Of a stretch of 64,000 bases of DNA, positions 52,610 to 61,842 are shown one piece after another. Position numbers and translations under genes: made by a program. How positions within the stretch are numbered: the stretch's first letter is position 1; each line of letters opens with the position of its first letter. A model generated the notes under the pieces. The model worked only from the letters and a program-made list of their open reading frames with translations, was not told the origin of the DNA and searched no databases. Source of the DNA: Salinimicrobium sp963709775 (GTDB taxonomy: Bacteria > Bacteroidota > Bacteroidia > Flavobacteriales > Flavobacteriaceae); the NCBI GenBank assembly GCA_963709775.1, contig CAVPXS010000003.1, positions 62,001 through 126,000 of the forward strand, written 5' to 3'.

Positions 52610-55600
52610 CTAACTTCTATTGAAGGTTTTTTTAAGACGGCTGAAGAATCCTTTTTTATCCTCATCGGCCGCATATCCATAACCATATCCATAGGAGTAC
52701 CCATATTTAGCCCCATAGGAGAATTTTGAATAATCAACATCGTTCAGAACTATAGCCAGACCTTTTAAGTTTCCCTTGCTGTTTAAGATCTTTAGGGAAA
52801 TCCAGTAACTTCTTCTCAGTAAATCCAGCTCTTACAACATAGATGGTAGTATCGGCCAATGGACTAATTAAGAGAGTATCGGTAACTATCATAGTAGGGG
52901 CTGTATCTACAATGATAAAGTCATAATTTTCTTTCTGACTATTGATAAATTCTTCCATTCTATCATTCATAAGGAGCTCTGCCGGATTTGGTGGAATTGC
53001 TCCTGAAAAAACCACATCCACAGGAATATTATCCTGATTCATGGGATTGAATAATATCTTCTGGCAAAATATCGCGATCTATAAAGATAATCCGAAAGGC
53101 CTTTTGTTTCCAAGAGTGCCTCCGGCAAATTTGTGAAGTCGTGGATTTCGTACATCAGCTCCAATAAGAAGTATCTTTTTTCCCGTACTGGATAAAGTAC
53201 GGGCAAGATTAAAGGAAACAAAAGTTTTTCCTTCTCCTTTTATCGTGGAGGTGACGAATATCACTTCGGCCTTTTATTTATTTCTTGACTGCACCAGATA
53301 GGCAAGATTGGTTCTAAGATTCTAAAAGACTCCGCTAAAGGGGAACGATCGTTCAATTGAATCATCTCCGAATCCTCCTTATTTACCTTAGGAATCTCCC
53401 CAAGGAAAGGGATATCTTTGATAAGAGGCTGTAAATCCCCTTTATGATGAACTTTAGTGTCAAGGAAATTTATACCAAAGATTACAAGTAAAGGAATAAG
53501 AAAGCCAACAAGACCACCCCCGGTAAGAATTAGCAAAGGTTTTGGATCTATTGGCTCATCAAGAGTGAAAGCAGGATCAATAACTTTGGCAACTGGAGAA
53601 GTGGCAGCAAATGAAATTGCAGATTCTTCCCTTCTTTGAAGTAAAAATAAATAAAGCTCTTCTTTAATTTGTTGTTGACGCTCAATACTTCGAATTCCTT
53701 TTTCAAGACCGGGAAAAGTACTGAATTGTCCTTCCGCCTTCTCCTCCAACTGGTTTAGCTCCCGTCAGCCTTATATTTATAGAACTTCTCTGTTTGTTCG
53801 AATATTATTGAGTAAATTTTGCCTTAAAGAATCTAATTGTTGATCAATAGTTTCAATAACAGGATTCTTTTCTGTTCCGCTTTGCAAATAAGCTTGTCGT
53901 TGCTGAACCAATTCATTATAACTTCCTATGGAACTTCCAAGCCCTCCTTCCTCAATTCCCACTCCTTCGGGTAATAATTGATAAGGATCGGCAGAGGAAA
54001 GAGTTTCTTTTACTCCTTCCAGGATCATTAACTGTGTTTCCAGTTCGAATTCACCCGGGGGATCTCGCCAAGGAAAGGTATATGTTTGGTTAGAGGTTGA
54101 AGATCTCCTTTATGATGAACTTTGGTGTCAAGGAAATTGATCACAAAAATAATTAAGTAAAGGAATCAATAAACCTACTATCCCTCCCCCGGTTAATAAT
54201 TAGCCAGGGTTTTGGATCAACCGGTTGATTATAGGTAAAAGCCGGATCAATTACCTTAGCCACGGGAGAGGTCGCTGCAAAAGAAATCGCTGACTCTTCC
54301 CTTCTTTGCAGGAGAAATAAATAAAGTTGTTCCTTTATTTCCTGTTGGCGCTCAATGCTTCTTATTCCCTTCTCCAGCCCGGGAAAAGTACTGAATTGCC
54401 CTTCGGCTCTGTTGATCCAGCTGATTAAGTTCCCGTAACTGAATACGAATGGAGCTGCGGGTTTGATCAATATTGTTAAGAATATTCTCCTTTAATGCAT
54501 CTAATTGCTCAGTAATCGTTTCGACAACCGGGTTCTGAGCAGTCCCGGTTTTTAAATAAGCATTTCTTTGAAGTACGAGTTCATTGTATTTTCCAATTGC
54601 ACTACCCATTCCTCCTTGTTCAAGCCCCATTCCTTCGGGTAATAAGTTGATAAGGTTTGGCAGAAAGCAGTGTATTCTTCAATTCCTTCGAGGACCATTA
54701 ATTGAGTTTCAAAAGAAAAGATCTGCTGCTTCGGCCATTGTAGATTTTGACATATACTGTCACTGGCAGTACTTCCCACATCCATAAAGCGGTTTTCGCT
54801 CTTAAAATCAGCAATACCGCCTTCTACAGAATCCAATTCCTGAGTGATTAATTCCAGGCGTTGACGGATAAATTCAGACGTATTTTCTGCTACTTGTCGC
54901 TTGTCTGCTACCCCGTCTGCATTAAAATGCACCATTAAGGTATTAAGAAAATCCTGTGATTTTTCAGGAACTTCTCCGGTAATAGATAATGATAAAATGT
55001 CTTTAGCCTTTCCCTCAGGCGCACCGTCATTTTCTCAATGTATTCATTTGCCAACGTCACTTAATGGACGAACTATTATATTAACTGGAGTTAGAGTGTT
55101 AGTGACTTTTATTTGGAGAAATAATGAAAACTAGATCTCCAAATTTTATTGGTTCCCCAAATTCATAAGTTTCGGAAGAACGTTTTCCTTTTCCAGAGCA
55201 GAAATTCGGGTAGAAGATTGAGGATGTTACCAGTAATATTAAGGGATGATTCATGAACAAATTTTTGCGGCAGTAAGAAATTCATATTGTACAGGGCTGA
55301 TTTTTATAAGCCTCAACTGCAATAACTTTTCCCTCCAGAAAATAGGATATATTTAGATTTAGTTCATCGATCACCCCTTCAACCAGTCTCTTTGATTTTA
55401 AGAGTTACAATCTGATTCTCAAGAGAATTATCACCAAGTGCTAAAATTGAGTCCCTCCCGAAGGCATGGCTCCGACAACATTATTTTCCTCATCGCTTAA
55501 GAATCATCATAGTTGCCTTCGTAGCATATACAGGAATGGTGTAACGGTTATAGAAATAAGCGATGAATAAACCCAAGAAGACATCCAAACAATAACCATT

Positions 55601-55686
55601 TCCAATGCGTTAAGATATTTAAATATTTCTGCCTTAAGATCAAAATTAGATTCTTCCTTTTCAGAAAACTCCTGTAATTCTTCCAT
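52610..55686 (-). pseudogene. Wzc-like polysaccharide co-polymerase / BY-kinase, broken by many frameshifts and an internal duplication
   Basis: The start overlaps the export gene stop (UAAUG at 55684-55688; MEELQEFSEKEESNFDLKAE), and the end is a tyrosine-rich tail (KYGYSYGYGYGYAADEDKK) at 52610. Between them the Wzz/GNVR region, a transmembrane segment near FLIPLLVIFGINFL, Walker A (STIKGEGKTFVSFNLARTL), A' (LLIGADVRNPRLHKF) and B (YDFIIVDTAPTMIVTD) can be read, but only by switching frame many times. A ~660 bp block (53391-54050 and 54060-54720) is present twice in divergent form, making the locus longer than an ordinary ~800-residue wzc. It probably mixes two strain alleles plus uncorrected indels. 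It should control polymer length with the CpsB phosphatase. Confidence 0.8.
53391..54720. repeat. internal direct repeat of ~660 bp within the wzc-like locus
   Basis: Block A (53391-54050) and block B (54060-54720) both encode, on the minus strand, the YNELV..R.AYL coiled-coil segment, then GQFSTFPGLEKGIRSIERQQ, then FLLQRREESAISFAATSPVA, then the membrane-proximal FLDTKVHHKGDLQPL. They are clearly homologous but differ strongly (e.g. LKTGTAQNPVVETITEQLDA versus LQSGTEKNPVIETIDQQLDS). The joint is at about 54050-54061. Confidence 0.85.
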
Positions 55687-56465
55687 TAAATATTATTAAA
55701 TAAAACAAATAAACTAAATGCCGTAGTTACAATAGATACAATCCCCTGCCAACTGGTAATAAATCCGGCCGATTTTACCTTCCTATAAGTAGGCTCCACA
55801 TAAACTATGTCGTTCTGCTTTAAATAATAAAATGGATTCTCAAAAACCTTGGCACTGGTGAGATCTACTCGACCGTGAACAATTTTTCCGTCCTGCATTC
55901 TCACTATCAAAACATTTTCTCTTTTGCCGTCATAAGAAACATCGCCAGCCATTGCCACAGCCTGTATAATAGACAATCTTTCGTCGGGCACTTCGATGAC
56001 TGAACTTCCAATTTCCCCTACAACTGTTACTTTGAAATTCATAATCCTTACGCGAACAACAGCATCGCGAACATATTCTTTAAGTCGGGTAGTGAGAAAT
56101 TGTTCCAGTTCCTCCCTTGTCTTACCTAAAACAGGTACTTCCCCAAGAACCGGGAAATTTATATTTCCATCAACATCCACCAGATATCCCTGCATCTGAG
56201 AGTTTTGACCACCCCCTCCCTGACGGGAAGAAGAAGTCATGATAAAGGGTTGAACAATTTCTTCATTTAATGAAGAAACATCGATTTGCAGGACATCATT
56301 CACTTCGATTTCCGCCTGAAAATTTTCAGGAGCATTAAAATTCTGTAAGTCTTCTATTCCCTGAAAATAAACGATCTCATCTCTCGTAGCGCAGGAGGAT
56401 AAGAACAAAACTGCAAGTGCAAAACCAATTAATCGATGAGAATATTCAAATTTTAAATTTATCAT
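55686..56465 (-). CDS. polysaccharide export lipoprotein (Wza-like, Poly_export/SLBB)
   Basis: A 259-residue lipoprotein: lipobox LFLSSC near residue 26, followed by ATRDEIVYFQGIEDL. Then a Poly_export domain (EIEVNDVLQIDVSSLNEEIV, GYLVDVDGNINFPVLGEVPV) and one SLBB domain (FKVTVVGEIGSSVIEVPDER). The C-terminal helix IVSIVTTAFSLFVLFNN is typical of short Bacteroidota Wza relatives. It forms the outer-membrane pore for capsule or EPS. UAAUG overlaps occur at both ends: with the dehydratase gene upstream and the Wzc-like gene downstream. Confidence 0.92.
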   Translation of the reverse strand: MINLKFEYSHRLIGFALAVLFLSSCATRDEIVYFQGIEDLQNFNAPENFQAEIEVNDVLQIDVSSLNEEIVQPFIMTSSSRQGGGGQNSQMQGYLVDVDGNINFPVLGEVPVLGKTREELEQFLTTRLKEYVRDAVVRVRIMNFKVTVVGEIGSSVIEVPDERLSIIQAVAMAGDVSYDGKRENVLIVRMQDGKIVHGRVDLTSAKVFENPFYYLKQNDIVYVEPTYRKVKSAGFITSWQGIVSIVTTAFSLFVLFNNI

Positions 56466-58453
56466 TAAATAGTTTTCTTTTCAGGATTAGGAATGGAGCT
56501 GAGATTGTCCAATTTTTCAAAAGTGGAATTTTTACTCTTAAACTCAGGGACCAGCATTTTCAAATTACCCACGACTTTATGACTTTTTAACTTACTTGCA
56601 GATTTTATTATTTTCTCTATGGAAAAATTTATTTCTTCAAAATTTCCCGGAGTATCTACTGCAATCATTATTTTTTTGTGATGAGTGGGAAGCGTTTTAC
56701 TTTTATCACTTAGCAACTCTTCATAAAGTTTTTCTCCCGGTCTTAAACCGGTAATTTTTATGCCAATCTGTTTGTTCGGTATAAATCCGGCTAACTTTAT
56801 CATCTTAATGGCCAGGTCCATAATTTTAACAGGTTCGCCCATATCAAAAATAAAGATTTCACCACCTTTTCCCATTGCGCCGGCTTCTAAAACCAATTGG
56901 CAGGCTTCAGGAATGGTCATAAAATATCTTATGATATCCGGATGGGTTATGGTCACAGGCCCTCCTTTTTCTATTTGTTTTCGGAATAAAGGTACTACTG
57001 ACCCATTGGAACCCAAAACATTTCCAAAGCGGGTAGTTATAAATTTAGTCCTTTCTGTTTCTCCTGCACAATGTGAATGATATAAAGATTGAACATACAT
57101 TTCTGCAGCTCTTTTGGAAGCCCCCATAACATTTGTAGGATTTACGGCTTTATCGGTAGAAACCATCACGAAATGTCCTACTTCATATTGGACAGCAAGG
57201 TCGGCAAGATTTTTTGTTCCCTGAATGTTTACAAAAACAGCTTCATGAGGATTTGCCTCCATCAAAGGTACATGTTTATATGCTGCAGCATGATAGATCA
57301 CATCCACCTGATCTTTTCGTTAAAAGCAGCTTCAAGTCGTTTTCTATTGCCAACATCACAGATAATACAATTAAAGTTAAGATCCGGAAATTTTGCCTCG
57401 TATCTCAAGTTGCAGGTTATGCAGAGGGGTTTCTGCCTGATCAAGTATTAAAAGTAGTTTAGGATTATATTCCGCCACCTGCCTTACAATTTCACTTCCA
57501 ATGGAACCTGCACCTCCGGTTACTAAAATTGTTTTCCCGGTTAACTGCTGCCTTTTGTTTTCTTTATTTAGAAGAATAGGCTCCCGATCTAAAAGATCCT
57601 CGATCTGCAGTGATTTAACTTTATTGGAAACCGATTGTTCATCTTCGTAATTAGAAACGATGGGAGCATTAAAGACTTTAATATCATTCTCTAAACAATC
57701 CTCAACAAGGGAAAATTTTTCTTCAGCTGTCAGAGTGTTTTCAGAAAGTATTAAAGCTGAAGCCCCTAAAGCTTTGGCTTCTGCACTAACCTTTAGACCA
57801 TTATATATCACAGGTTTTCCAAGAATACGGATATTTCTACGGGTATTGTCATTAGTAATAAATCCGCGGATGTCAAATCGTTTAGGATGTTCTATTTCTA
57901 ATGCGCCTGCAATTGAAATTGCATTTTCATCGGCCCCAAAAACAACTGCCTTTTCAAGGTTCTGATTCTTTTGTGTAGCCTTGAAATATTCATAAAGTTG
58001 CTTTACAGATAACCTAAAAAGGAAAAGCAGTGAAAAAGACACCAGAAAATAAAAAATTAATCCCGCTACTAAATAAATCTTTTCTCCAACTAAGAAATAG
58101 GTAAGATAATTAACCAAGATAAGTGTGACAAAAGTACTGAAGCACGCCAGCATAATTCTAAGCGCGTCCACATACGAAGAATGTCTTATTAAACCGGAGT
58201 AGGTTCTAAAAACAAAAAAGAAAAAAATGTTTACCCCTACTACAAGAAACATCCTTTCATAAACAGAAAGGAAGTCATAGAAATTGGATGTAAGGTCTCT
58301 TAAAGCGACACCGGTGAGTAGATCGGCCACAACAATTATAGAAATATCAATACCAAGAATGGCCCATCTCGGGAGGTATTTTATATTTCTAATATCCAGC
58401 TTACTTTCGCTGGATAAAATTTGTCTAAGGGCGTAATTTAACTTCCTACCCAT
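56465..58453 (-). pseudogene. CapD/WbpM/PglF-like UDP-sugar 4,6-dehydratase, split by two compensating indels
   Basis: A membrane-bound nucleotide-sugar dehydratase/epimerase of about 660 residues: four or five N-terminal helices (residues ~30-150), a CoA-binding-like domain (EKAVVFGADENAISIAGALE), and the SDR domain with ILVTGGAGSIGSE, then VSTDKAVNPTNVMGASKRAA. The frame leaves at a surplus T in the T run at 57391-57394 and returns at a missing T at 57314-57317 (plus strand). Fixing both restores NFNCIICDVGNRKRLEAAFN and joins the two open parts (56465-57307 and 57377-58453). Likely a sequence error. PglF/WbpM enzymes convert UDP-GlcNAc to the 4-keto-6-deoxy sugar, the first step for bacillosamine-type sugars; the neighbours fit that. 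Confidence 0.85.
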
Positions 58454-58479
58454 ATATCTTTATTTTGAAAACTTAATAA

Positions 58480-59613
58480 CTACAGAAAATCTTTAATTGC
58501 ATTTTCTATCCTGTTTTTATCTTCCTCAGTTAGATTTGAACCTGAGGGAAGACATAATCCATTTTTAAAAGCGCTCTCTGCTACTTCATTTCCATAGAAG
58601 GGAGCATCTTTAAAAACCGGCTGCAAGTGCATAGGCTTCCAGAGTGGCCTGCTTTCGATATTGTATTTTTCAAGATGCTCTCTAAAAGCATCCGTATCAA
58701 AAGCACTTTTGTTTTCTGCTTTAATGACCGTGAGCCAGTGGTTACAAAAGTATGTATTTTCGGGTTCATTTAGCACTTTTACATCTTTTACTGGACTGAA
58801 AAGCTCCCTGTAAAATTCATTCATCTCTCTTCTTTTGGCTACATGTACATCAAGAACCTCCATTTGCCCCCTGCCGATTCCTGCAGCTATATTACTCAAC
58901 CTGTAGTTGTAGCCTATTTCGCTATGCTGGTAATGTGGCGCGGCATCTCTTGCCTGGGTAGCCAGAAAGATCGCTTTTTCTTTCATTTTACGATCTCCCG
59001 TAACAAGGGCTCCTCCTCCGGAGGTTGTGATGATCTTGTTCCCGTTAAAGGAAAGAATAGCGTATTTCCCAAAGGTGCCACATTTTTGCCCCCTATACGT
59101 ACTTCCCAAAGCTTCCGCACTATCCTCTATTACCGGTATATCATATTTCTCGGCTATAGCGTGGATTTCATCCACTTTATATGGCATCCCATATAGGTGA
59201 ACAGCAATAATAGCCTTTGGTTTTTTACCTTTTTCAATCCTATCTCTAATAGCTTTTTCTAAATATTGCGGTGAAATATTTAAAGTCTCTTCTTCACTAT
59301 CAATAAAAATTGGTGTTGCACCCTGGTAAACAATTGGATTAGCCGACGCAGCAAAGGTAAGGCTCTGACACAAAACCTCATCTCCTCTTTCCACACCACA
59401 AAGAATAAGCGCCAAATGAAGAGCTGCAGTACCGGAACTTAATGCGGCAACATTCACCCCCTCACCTAAGTATTTTTCAATATCTTCTTCAAAACCTGAA
59501 ACGTTCGGACCCAAGGGTGCAATCCAGTTTTCCTCAAAAGCCTGGTCAATGTATTTTCTTTCATTTCCTCCCATATGAGGAGAGGATAAATAGATCTTAG
59601 ACTTGTTCATCAT
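58480..59613 (-). CDS. DegT/DnrJ/EryC1/StrS (PglE-like) sugar aminotransferase
   Basis: A 377-residue PLP enzyme adding an amino group to a 4-keto nucleotide sugar. Motifs: start IYLSSPHMGGNERKYIDQAF, PLGPNVSGFEEDI, SSGTAALHLAL (phosphate cup), PVIEDSAEALGSTYRGQKCG (Asp of the pyridine nitrogen), and the Schiff-base lysine in FNGNKIITTSGGGALV. The pattern is close to Campylobacter PglE, which acts right after PglF. Its start overlaps the acetyltransferase gene by 17 bases. Two adjacent ATGs (59611-59613 and 59608-59610) are possible. Confidence 0.92.
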   Translation of the reverse strand: MMNKSKIYLSSPHMGGNERKYIDQAFEENWIAPLGPNVSGFEEDIEKYLGEGVNVAALSSGTAALHLALILCGVERGDEVLCQSLTFAASANPIVYQGATPIFIDSEEETLNISPQYLEKAIRDRIEKGKKPKAIIAVHLYGMPYKVDEIHAIAEKYDIPVIEDSAEALGSTYRGQKCGTFGKYAILSFNGNKIITTSGGGALVTGDRKMKEKAIFLATQARDAAPHYQHSEIGYNYRLSNIAAGIGRGQMEVLDVHVAKRREMNEFYRELFSPVKDVKVLNEPENTYFCNHWLTVIKAENKSAFDTDAFREHLEKYNIESRPLWKPMHLQPVFKDAPFYGNEVAESAFKNGLCLPSGSNLTEEDKNRIENAIKDFL

Positions 59614-60214
59614 GAATTTCTGAAATTTTAATCACTTTTCCCGGATTGCCAACCACAGTGGCAAAATCCTGGACATCTTCAATAATTACAGCACCGGCAC
59701 CTATTGTGCACCACTTGCCAATTTTTATCCCTGGAATTACCAAAGCCCCGATGCCAATGTGGGAACCTTCGCCAATTTTCACTCCACCTGCCAAAACAGC
59801 ACCAGGAGAAATATGAACAAAATCCTCAAGCAGGCAATCATGCTCTATGATACTACCTGTATTTAAAATGCAATGTTCCCCAATAATGGTGTCGGCATTA
59901 ATGGCGGAATTGGCCATAACTACCGATCCTCTCCCCAATTCTACTGTTTTATCAACAGTTGCCCTGACGTGGCTAACTCCACGAAAGAAGTTTCCCTGAA
60001 GACTGGAAGAAATTCTCTTTCGGATTAGATTATTCCCTACCGCAATAATAGTCTTTTTCTTAAGTATTTCAGGTGTTATCTCATGAACTACTGGGTATTC
60101 ATATATCCCTGTAATTGCCTTATTGTCATCAATAATATGGTGGATCTCTTCCATCCTTGAAAGAACAAGATCAATAATCACTTTTGCATGTCCGCTGGCA
60201 CCGTAGATATTCAT
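59597..60214 (-). CDS. NeuD/PglD-like sugar O/N-acetyltransferase
   Basis: A 205-residue acetyltransferase with an N-terminal Rossmann-like domain (MNIYGASGHAKVIIDLVLSR) and a C-terminal left-handed beta-helix of hexapeptide repeats (GRGSVVMANSAINADTIIGE onward). The catalytic His region of PglD, IIEHDCLLEDFVHISPGAVL, is present. In the bacillosamine route PglD N-acetylates the 4-amino sugar made by PglE. Gene order (transferase, PglD, PglE, PglF) supports that role. It has a UAAUG overlap with the sugar transferase gene and a 17-base overlap with the aminotransferase gene. Confidence 0.92.
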   Translation of the reverse strand: MNIYGASGHAKVIIDLVLSRMEEIHHIIDDNKAITGIYEYPVVHEITPEILKKKTIIAVGNNLIRKRISSSLQGNFFRGVSHVRATVDKTVELGRGSVVMANSAINADTIIGEHCILNTGSIIEHDCLLEDFVHISPGAVLAGGVKIGEGSHIGIGALVIPGIKIGKWCTIGAGAVIIEDVQDFATVVGNPGKVIKISEIHDEQV

Positions 60215-60430
60215 TAATTATTTCCATTAAACGGCTCTGTTGTAGCCATGTTCGCTGTATTAACTCCTTCAGATTTTATAACTTTTAGGAAGGTCATCCA
60301 CAATATCTTTATATCCACTAGAAAGGCCAAATGCTCAACATACCAAACGTCCAATTCCAGTTTTTTACTCCAGGAAATTGCGTTCCTTCCGTTGACCTGT
60401 GCCCAACCGGTAATACCCGGTCTTATGCCC
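60214..60430 (-). CDS. initiating sugar phosphate transferase (PglC/WcaJ-like), 5' part missing
   Basis: Only the C-terminal ~72 residues belong to the flavobacterial enzyme: IRPGITGWAQVNGRNAISW, KLELDVWYVEHLAFLVD and DIKILWMTFLKVIKSEGVNT. These are the classic end of bacterial sugar transferases (polyprenyl-phosphate sugar-1-phosphate transferases) that start capsule or glycan synthesis. The catalytic N-terminal membrane helix and the Asp-Glu pair are absent because the contig switches organism at about 60430. The right boundary of this partial gene is approximate. Confidence 0.85.
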
Positions 60431-60460
60431 GTAAATTTTGTTGCTACGATCGGGCTGCCG
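60415..60460. other. contig join between two organisms
   Basis: Left of ~60430 the sequence is a flavobacterial sugar transferase; right of it, the same open frame becomes an unrelated three-helix membrane protein, and all further genes are CPR-like. The frame is kept by chance, giving a false 185-codon ORF (60214-60771). Promoter style, composition and gene content all change here. Confidence 0.8.
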
Positions 60461-60771
60461 TGACACTTGGCAACATACAAGGGAAATTTAGTGTATGGAG
60501 AGGTGAATGGCGAGGACAACGACCCTATATATAGAACAACAGGAATGATTATAATGGCAGGCCAAGCGTCGTTATTTTTCGTTACTACTATGATTGTGAA
60601 TATGAAGGCCAAAAAACCTATGGTTATTTGCAGTAAGTTTAAGACGATTGCCTCTTCAGCGTTCCTGTAGCGTAATAGGGCAGGAATAGCTACGATTAGC
60701 ACGTAGAGTGAAGTCAAACTAATTAAAGTTACTGTTGACCATTTTGCTTTACCCTTTTTCTTTTGGGTCAT
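60430..60771 (-). CDS. small membrane protein, 3' truncated (CPR-like)
   Basis: About 110 residues remain: a basic N terminus (MTQKKKGKAKWSTVTLISL) and three hydrophobic helices (residues ~15-34, 43-62 and 68-86, AWPAIIIIPVVLYIGSL), then PFTSPYTKFPLYVAKCHGSP before the contig join. I do not recognise a family, though small multi-helix proteins of this kind are common in Saccharibacteria. A TAGAAT box at 60778-60783 ends six bases before the ATG, suggesting a leaderless mRNA. Divergent from the dihydroorotate-dehydrogenase-like gene. Confidence 0.55.
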
Positions 60772-60777
60772 ACGGGG

Positions 60778-60783
60778 ATTCTA
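60778..60783 (-). promoter_or_regulatory. sigma70-like -10 box for the membrane protein
   Basis: TAGAAT on the minus strand, six bases before the ATG. T-rich -35 candidates (TTGTCT or TTTTGT) lie 14-16 bases upstream. The geometry puts the start of transcription at the initiation codon. Confidence 0.45.
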
Positions 60784-60848
60784 ACACGCCTGGCCTCAGA
60801 CAAAATTAACTAATTATTAAATCTAGCACTTTGTGGTTACGCTTACGC

Positions 60849-60877
60849 TTGTTGTTGATACTGTAACTATCTATAGT
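60849..60877 (+). promoter_or_regulatory. sigma70-type promoter of the dihydroorotate-dehydrogenase-like gene
   Basis: TTGTTG (60849-60854), a 17-base spacer and TATAGT (60872-60877). Expected transcription start near 60884, at the ATG of 60886. Such a canonical -35/-10 pair differs from the TAnnTTTG style seen left of the contig join. Confidence 0.65.
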
Positions 60878-60885
60878 TAATGTAT

Positions 60886-61842
60886 ATGAGCGTAACCTTA
60901 GCGCCTAAGCTCGAATTGCCGCCTGATCGTCCTCCGATTTTCGTGCCGGCTGGCATCATAAAAACAGAAGAGGAGTCTCTTCGCTATAACGAGGCTGACC
61001 AGTTAGCGATTCAGGTAATAGGAAGTGTTTCCGAGAGGAAAAACGAGCCGGAAGACCTAGGGCCAGATTTTCATTTTGACGAAGAAAGCGGATCTGCCGA
61101 TAATCATGTACGCTTACGCAATCCAGGGCATGAAGAAGTAGGTGAATATGCGACCCGGATCATAGATGCGGCGCATGACGCTGGACAGTTGGTCTTCATG
61201 GCTATCACCTCATTGAAGGGAGAGGATCCGGAGCAAGTTCTGCCTCGGCTTGCAGTATGGGCTGATGCTATGGGCGTGGATGGGGTTGAGTTGAACGGCA
61301 GCTGCCCCAACGAGGAAGATGTGCTTTTGTGTCAGGATCTCGAGAAAACGAAATCTACATGCTATGCAGTCCGGGAGGCTGTTGGTGACTCCGTATACTT
61401 GACCATTAAAATGTCGCGTCTTGGCGAGATGCATGTCCGACACCTCAAGCAGGCGGGTCTACCAGTTGACGCAATCGTATCGATGAATGCCCTAAAGATG
61501 CCGCCTATGATAAATCCAGCTACGGGAGAGCCTTATGTTAAGACAAATAGTGGTTACGTTGGTAGGAGCGGTCACGCTATAAAAGACATGGCTCGTTCGG
61601 AATTATACGCTTGGCTTCGTTCCACGAGAGATGTTGCGACACACTTTCCTGTTCATGATTCCGAATACGACCTATGGTCGGTCGGCGGGGTTGATAACGG
61701 TTTCGAAATTTATGATAGAGTCCGAAACATCGGTGCGTTAGCAGCCGGAGGTGCGCAAGAACTACGGCGCTCCGATAACCCAGTTGAAACTATTCAGGGG
61801 TGGGGCCGGGAATACGCTGAAGCGATAGAAGCGTCTAGTTAA
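60886..61842 (+). CDS. dihydroorotate dehydrogenase-like flavoprotein
   Basis: A ~318-residue TIM-barrel protein related to class 1 dihydroorotate dehydrogenases. Visible: GVDGVELNGSCPNEED near residue 135 (the family N-x-S-CPN block), SVYLTIKMSRLGEM (strand with Lys), AIVSMNALKMPPMI, a long insert with GYVGRSGHAIKDMA (PyrD-like GLSG equivalent), and WSVGGVDNGFEIYDRVRNIG at the flavin-phosphate site. The catalytic Cys/Ser loop is not in an obvious place and the N terminus (IFVPAGIIKTEEESLRYNEA) diverges, so activity on dihydroorotate is uncertain. ATGs at 60880 and 60886 are both possible; the promoter position favours 60886. Convergent with the next tiny ORF. Confidence 0.7.
   Translation: MSVTLAPKLELPPDRPPIFVPAGIIKTEEESLRYNEADQLAIQVIGSVSERKNEPEDLGPDFHFDEESGSADNHVRLRNPGHEEVGEYATRIIDAAHDAGQLVFMAITSLKGEDPEQVLPRLAVWADAMGVDGVELNGSCPNEEDVLLCQDLEKTKSTCYAVREAVGDSVYLTIKMSRLGEMHVRHLKQAGLPVDAIVSMNALKMPPMINPATGEPYVKTNSGYVGRSGHAIKDMARSELYAWLRSTRDVATHFPVHDSEYDLWSVGGVDNGFEIYDRVRNIGALAAGGAQELRRSDNPVETIQGWGREYAEAIEASS

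Noticed and set aside
60214..60771. A new membrane-anchored sugar transferase architecture
   Set aside because: The two halves belong to unrelated proteins and meet exactly where composition and gene content change.
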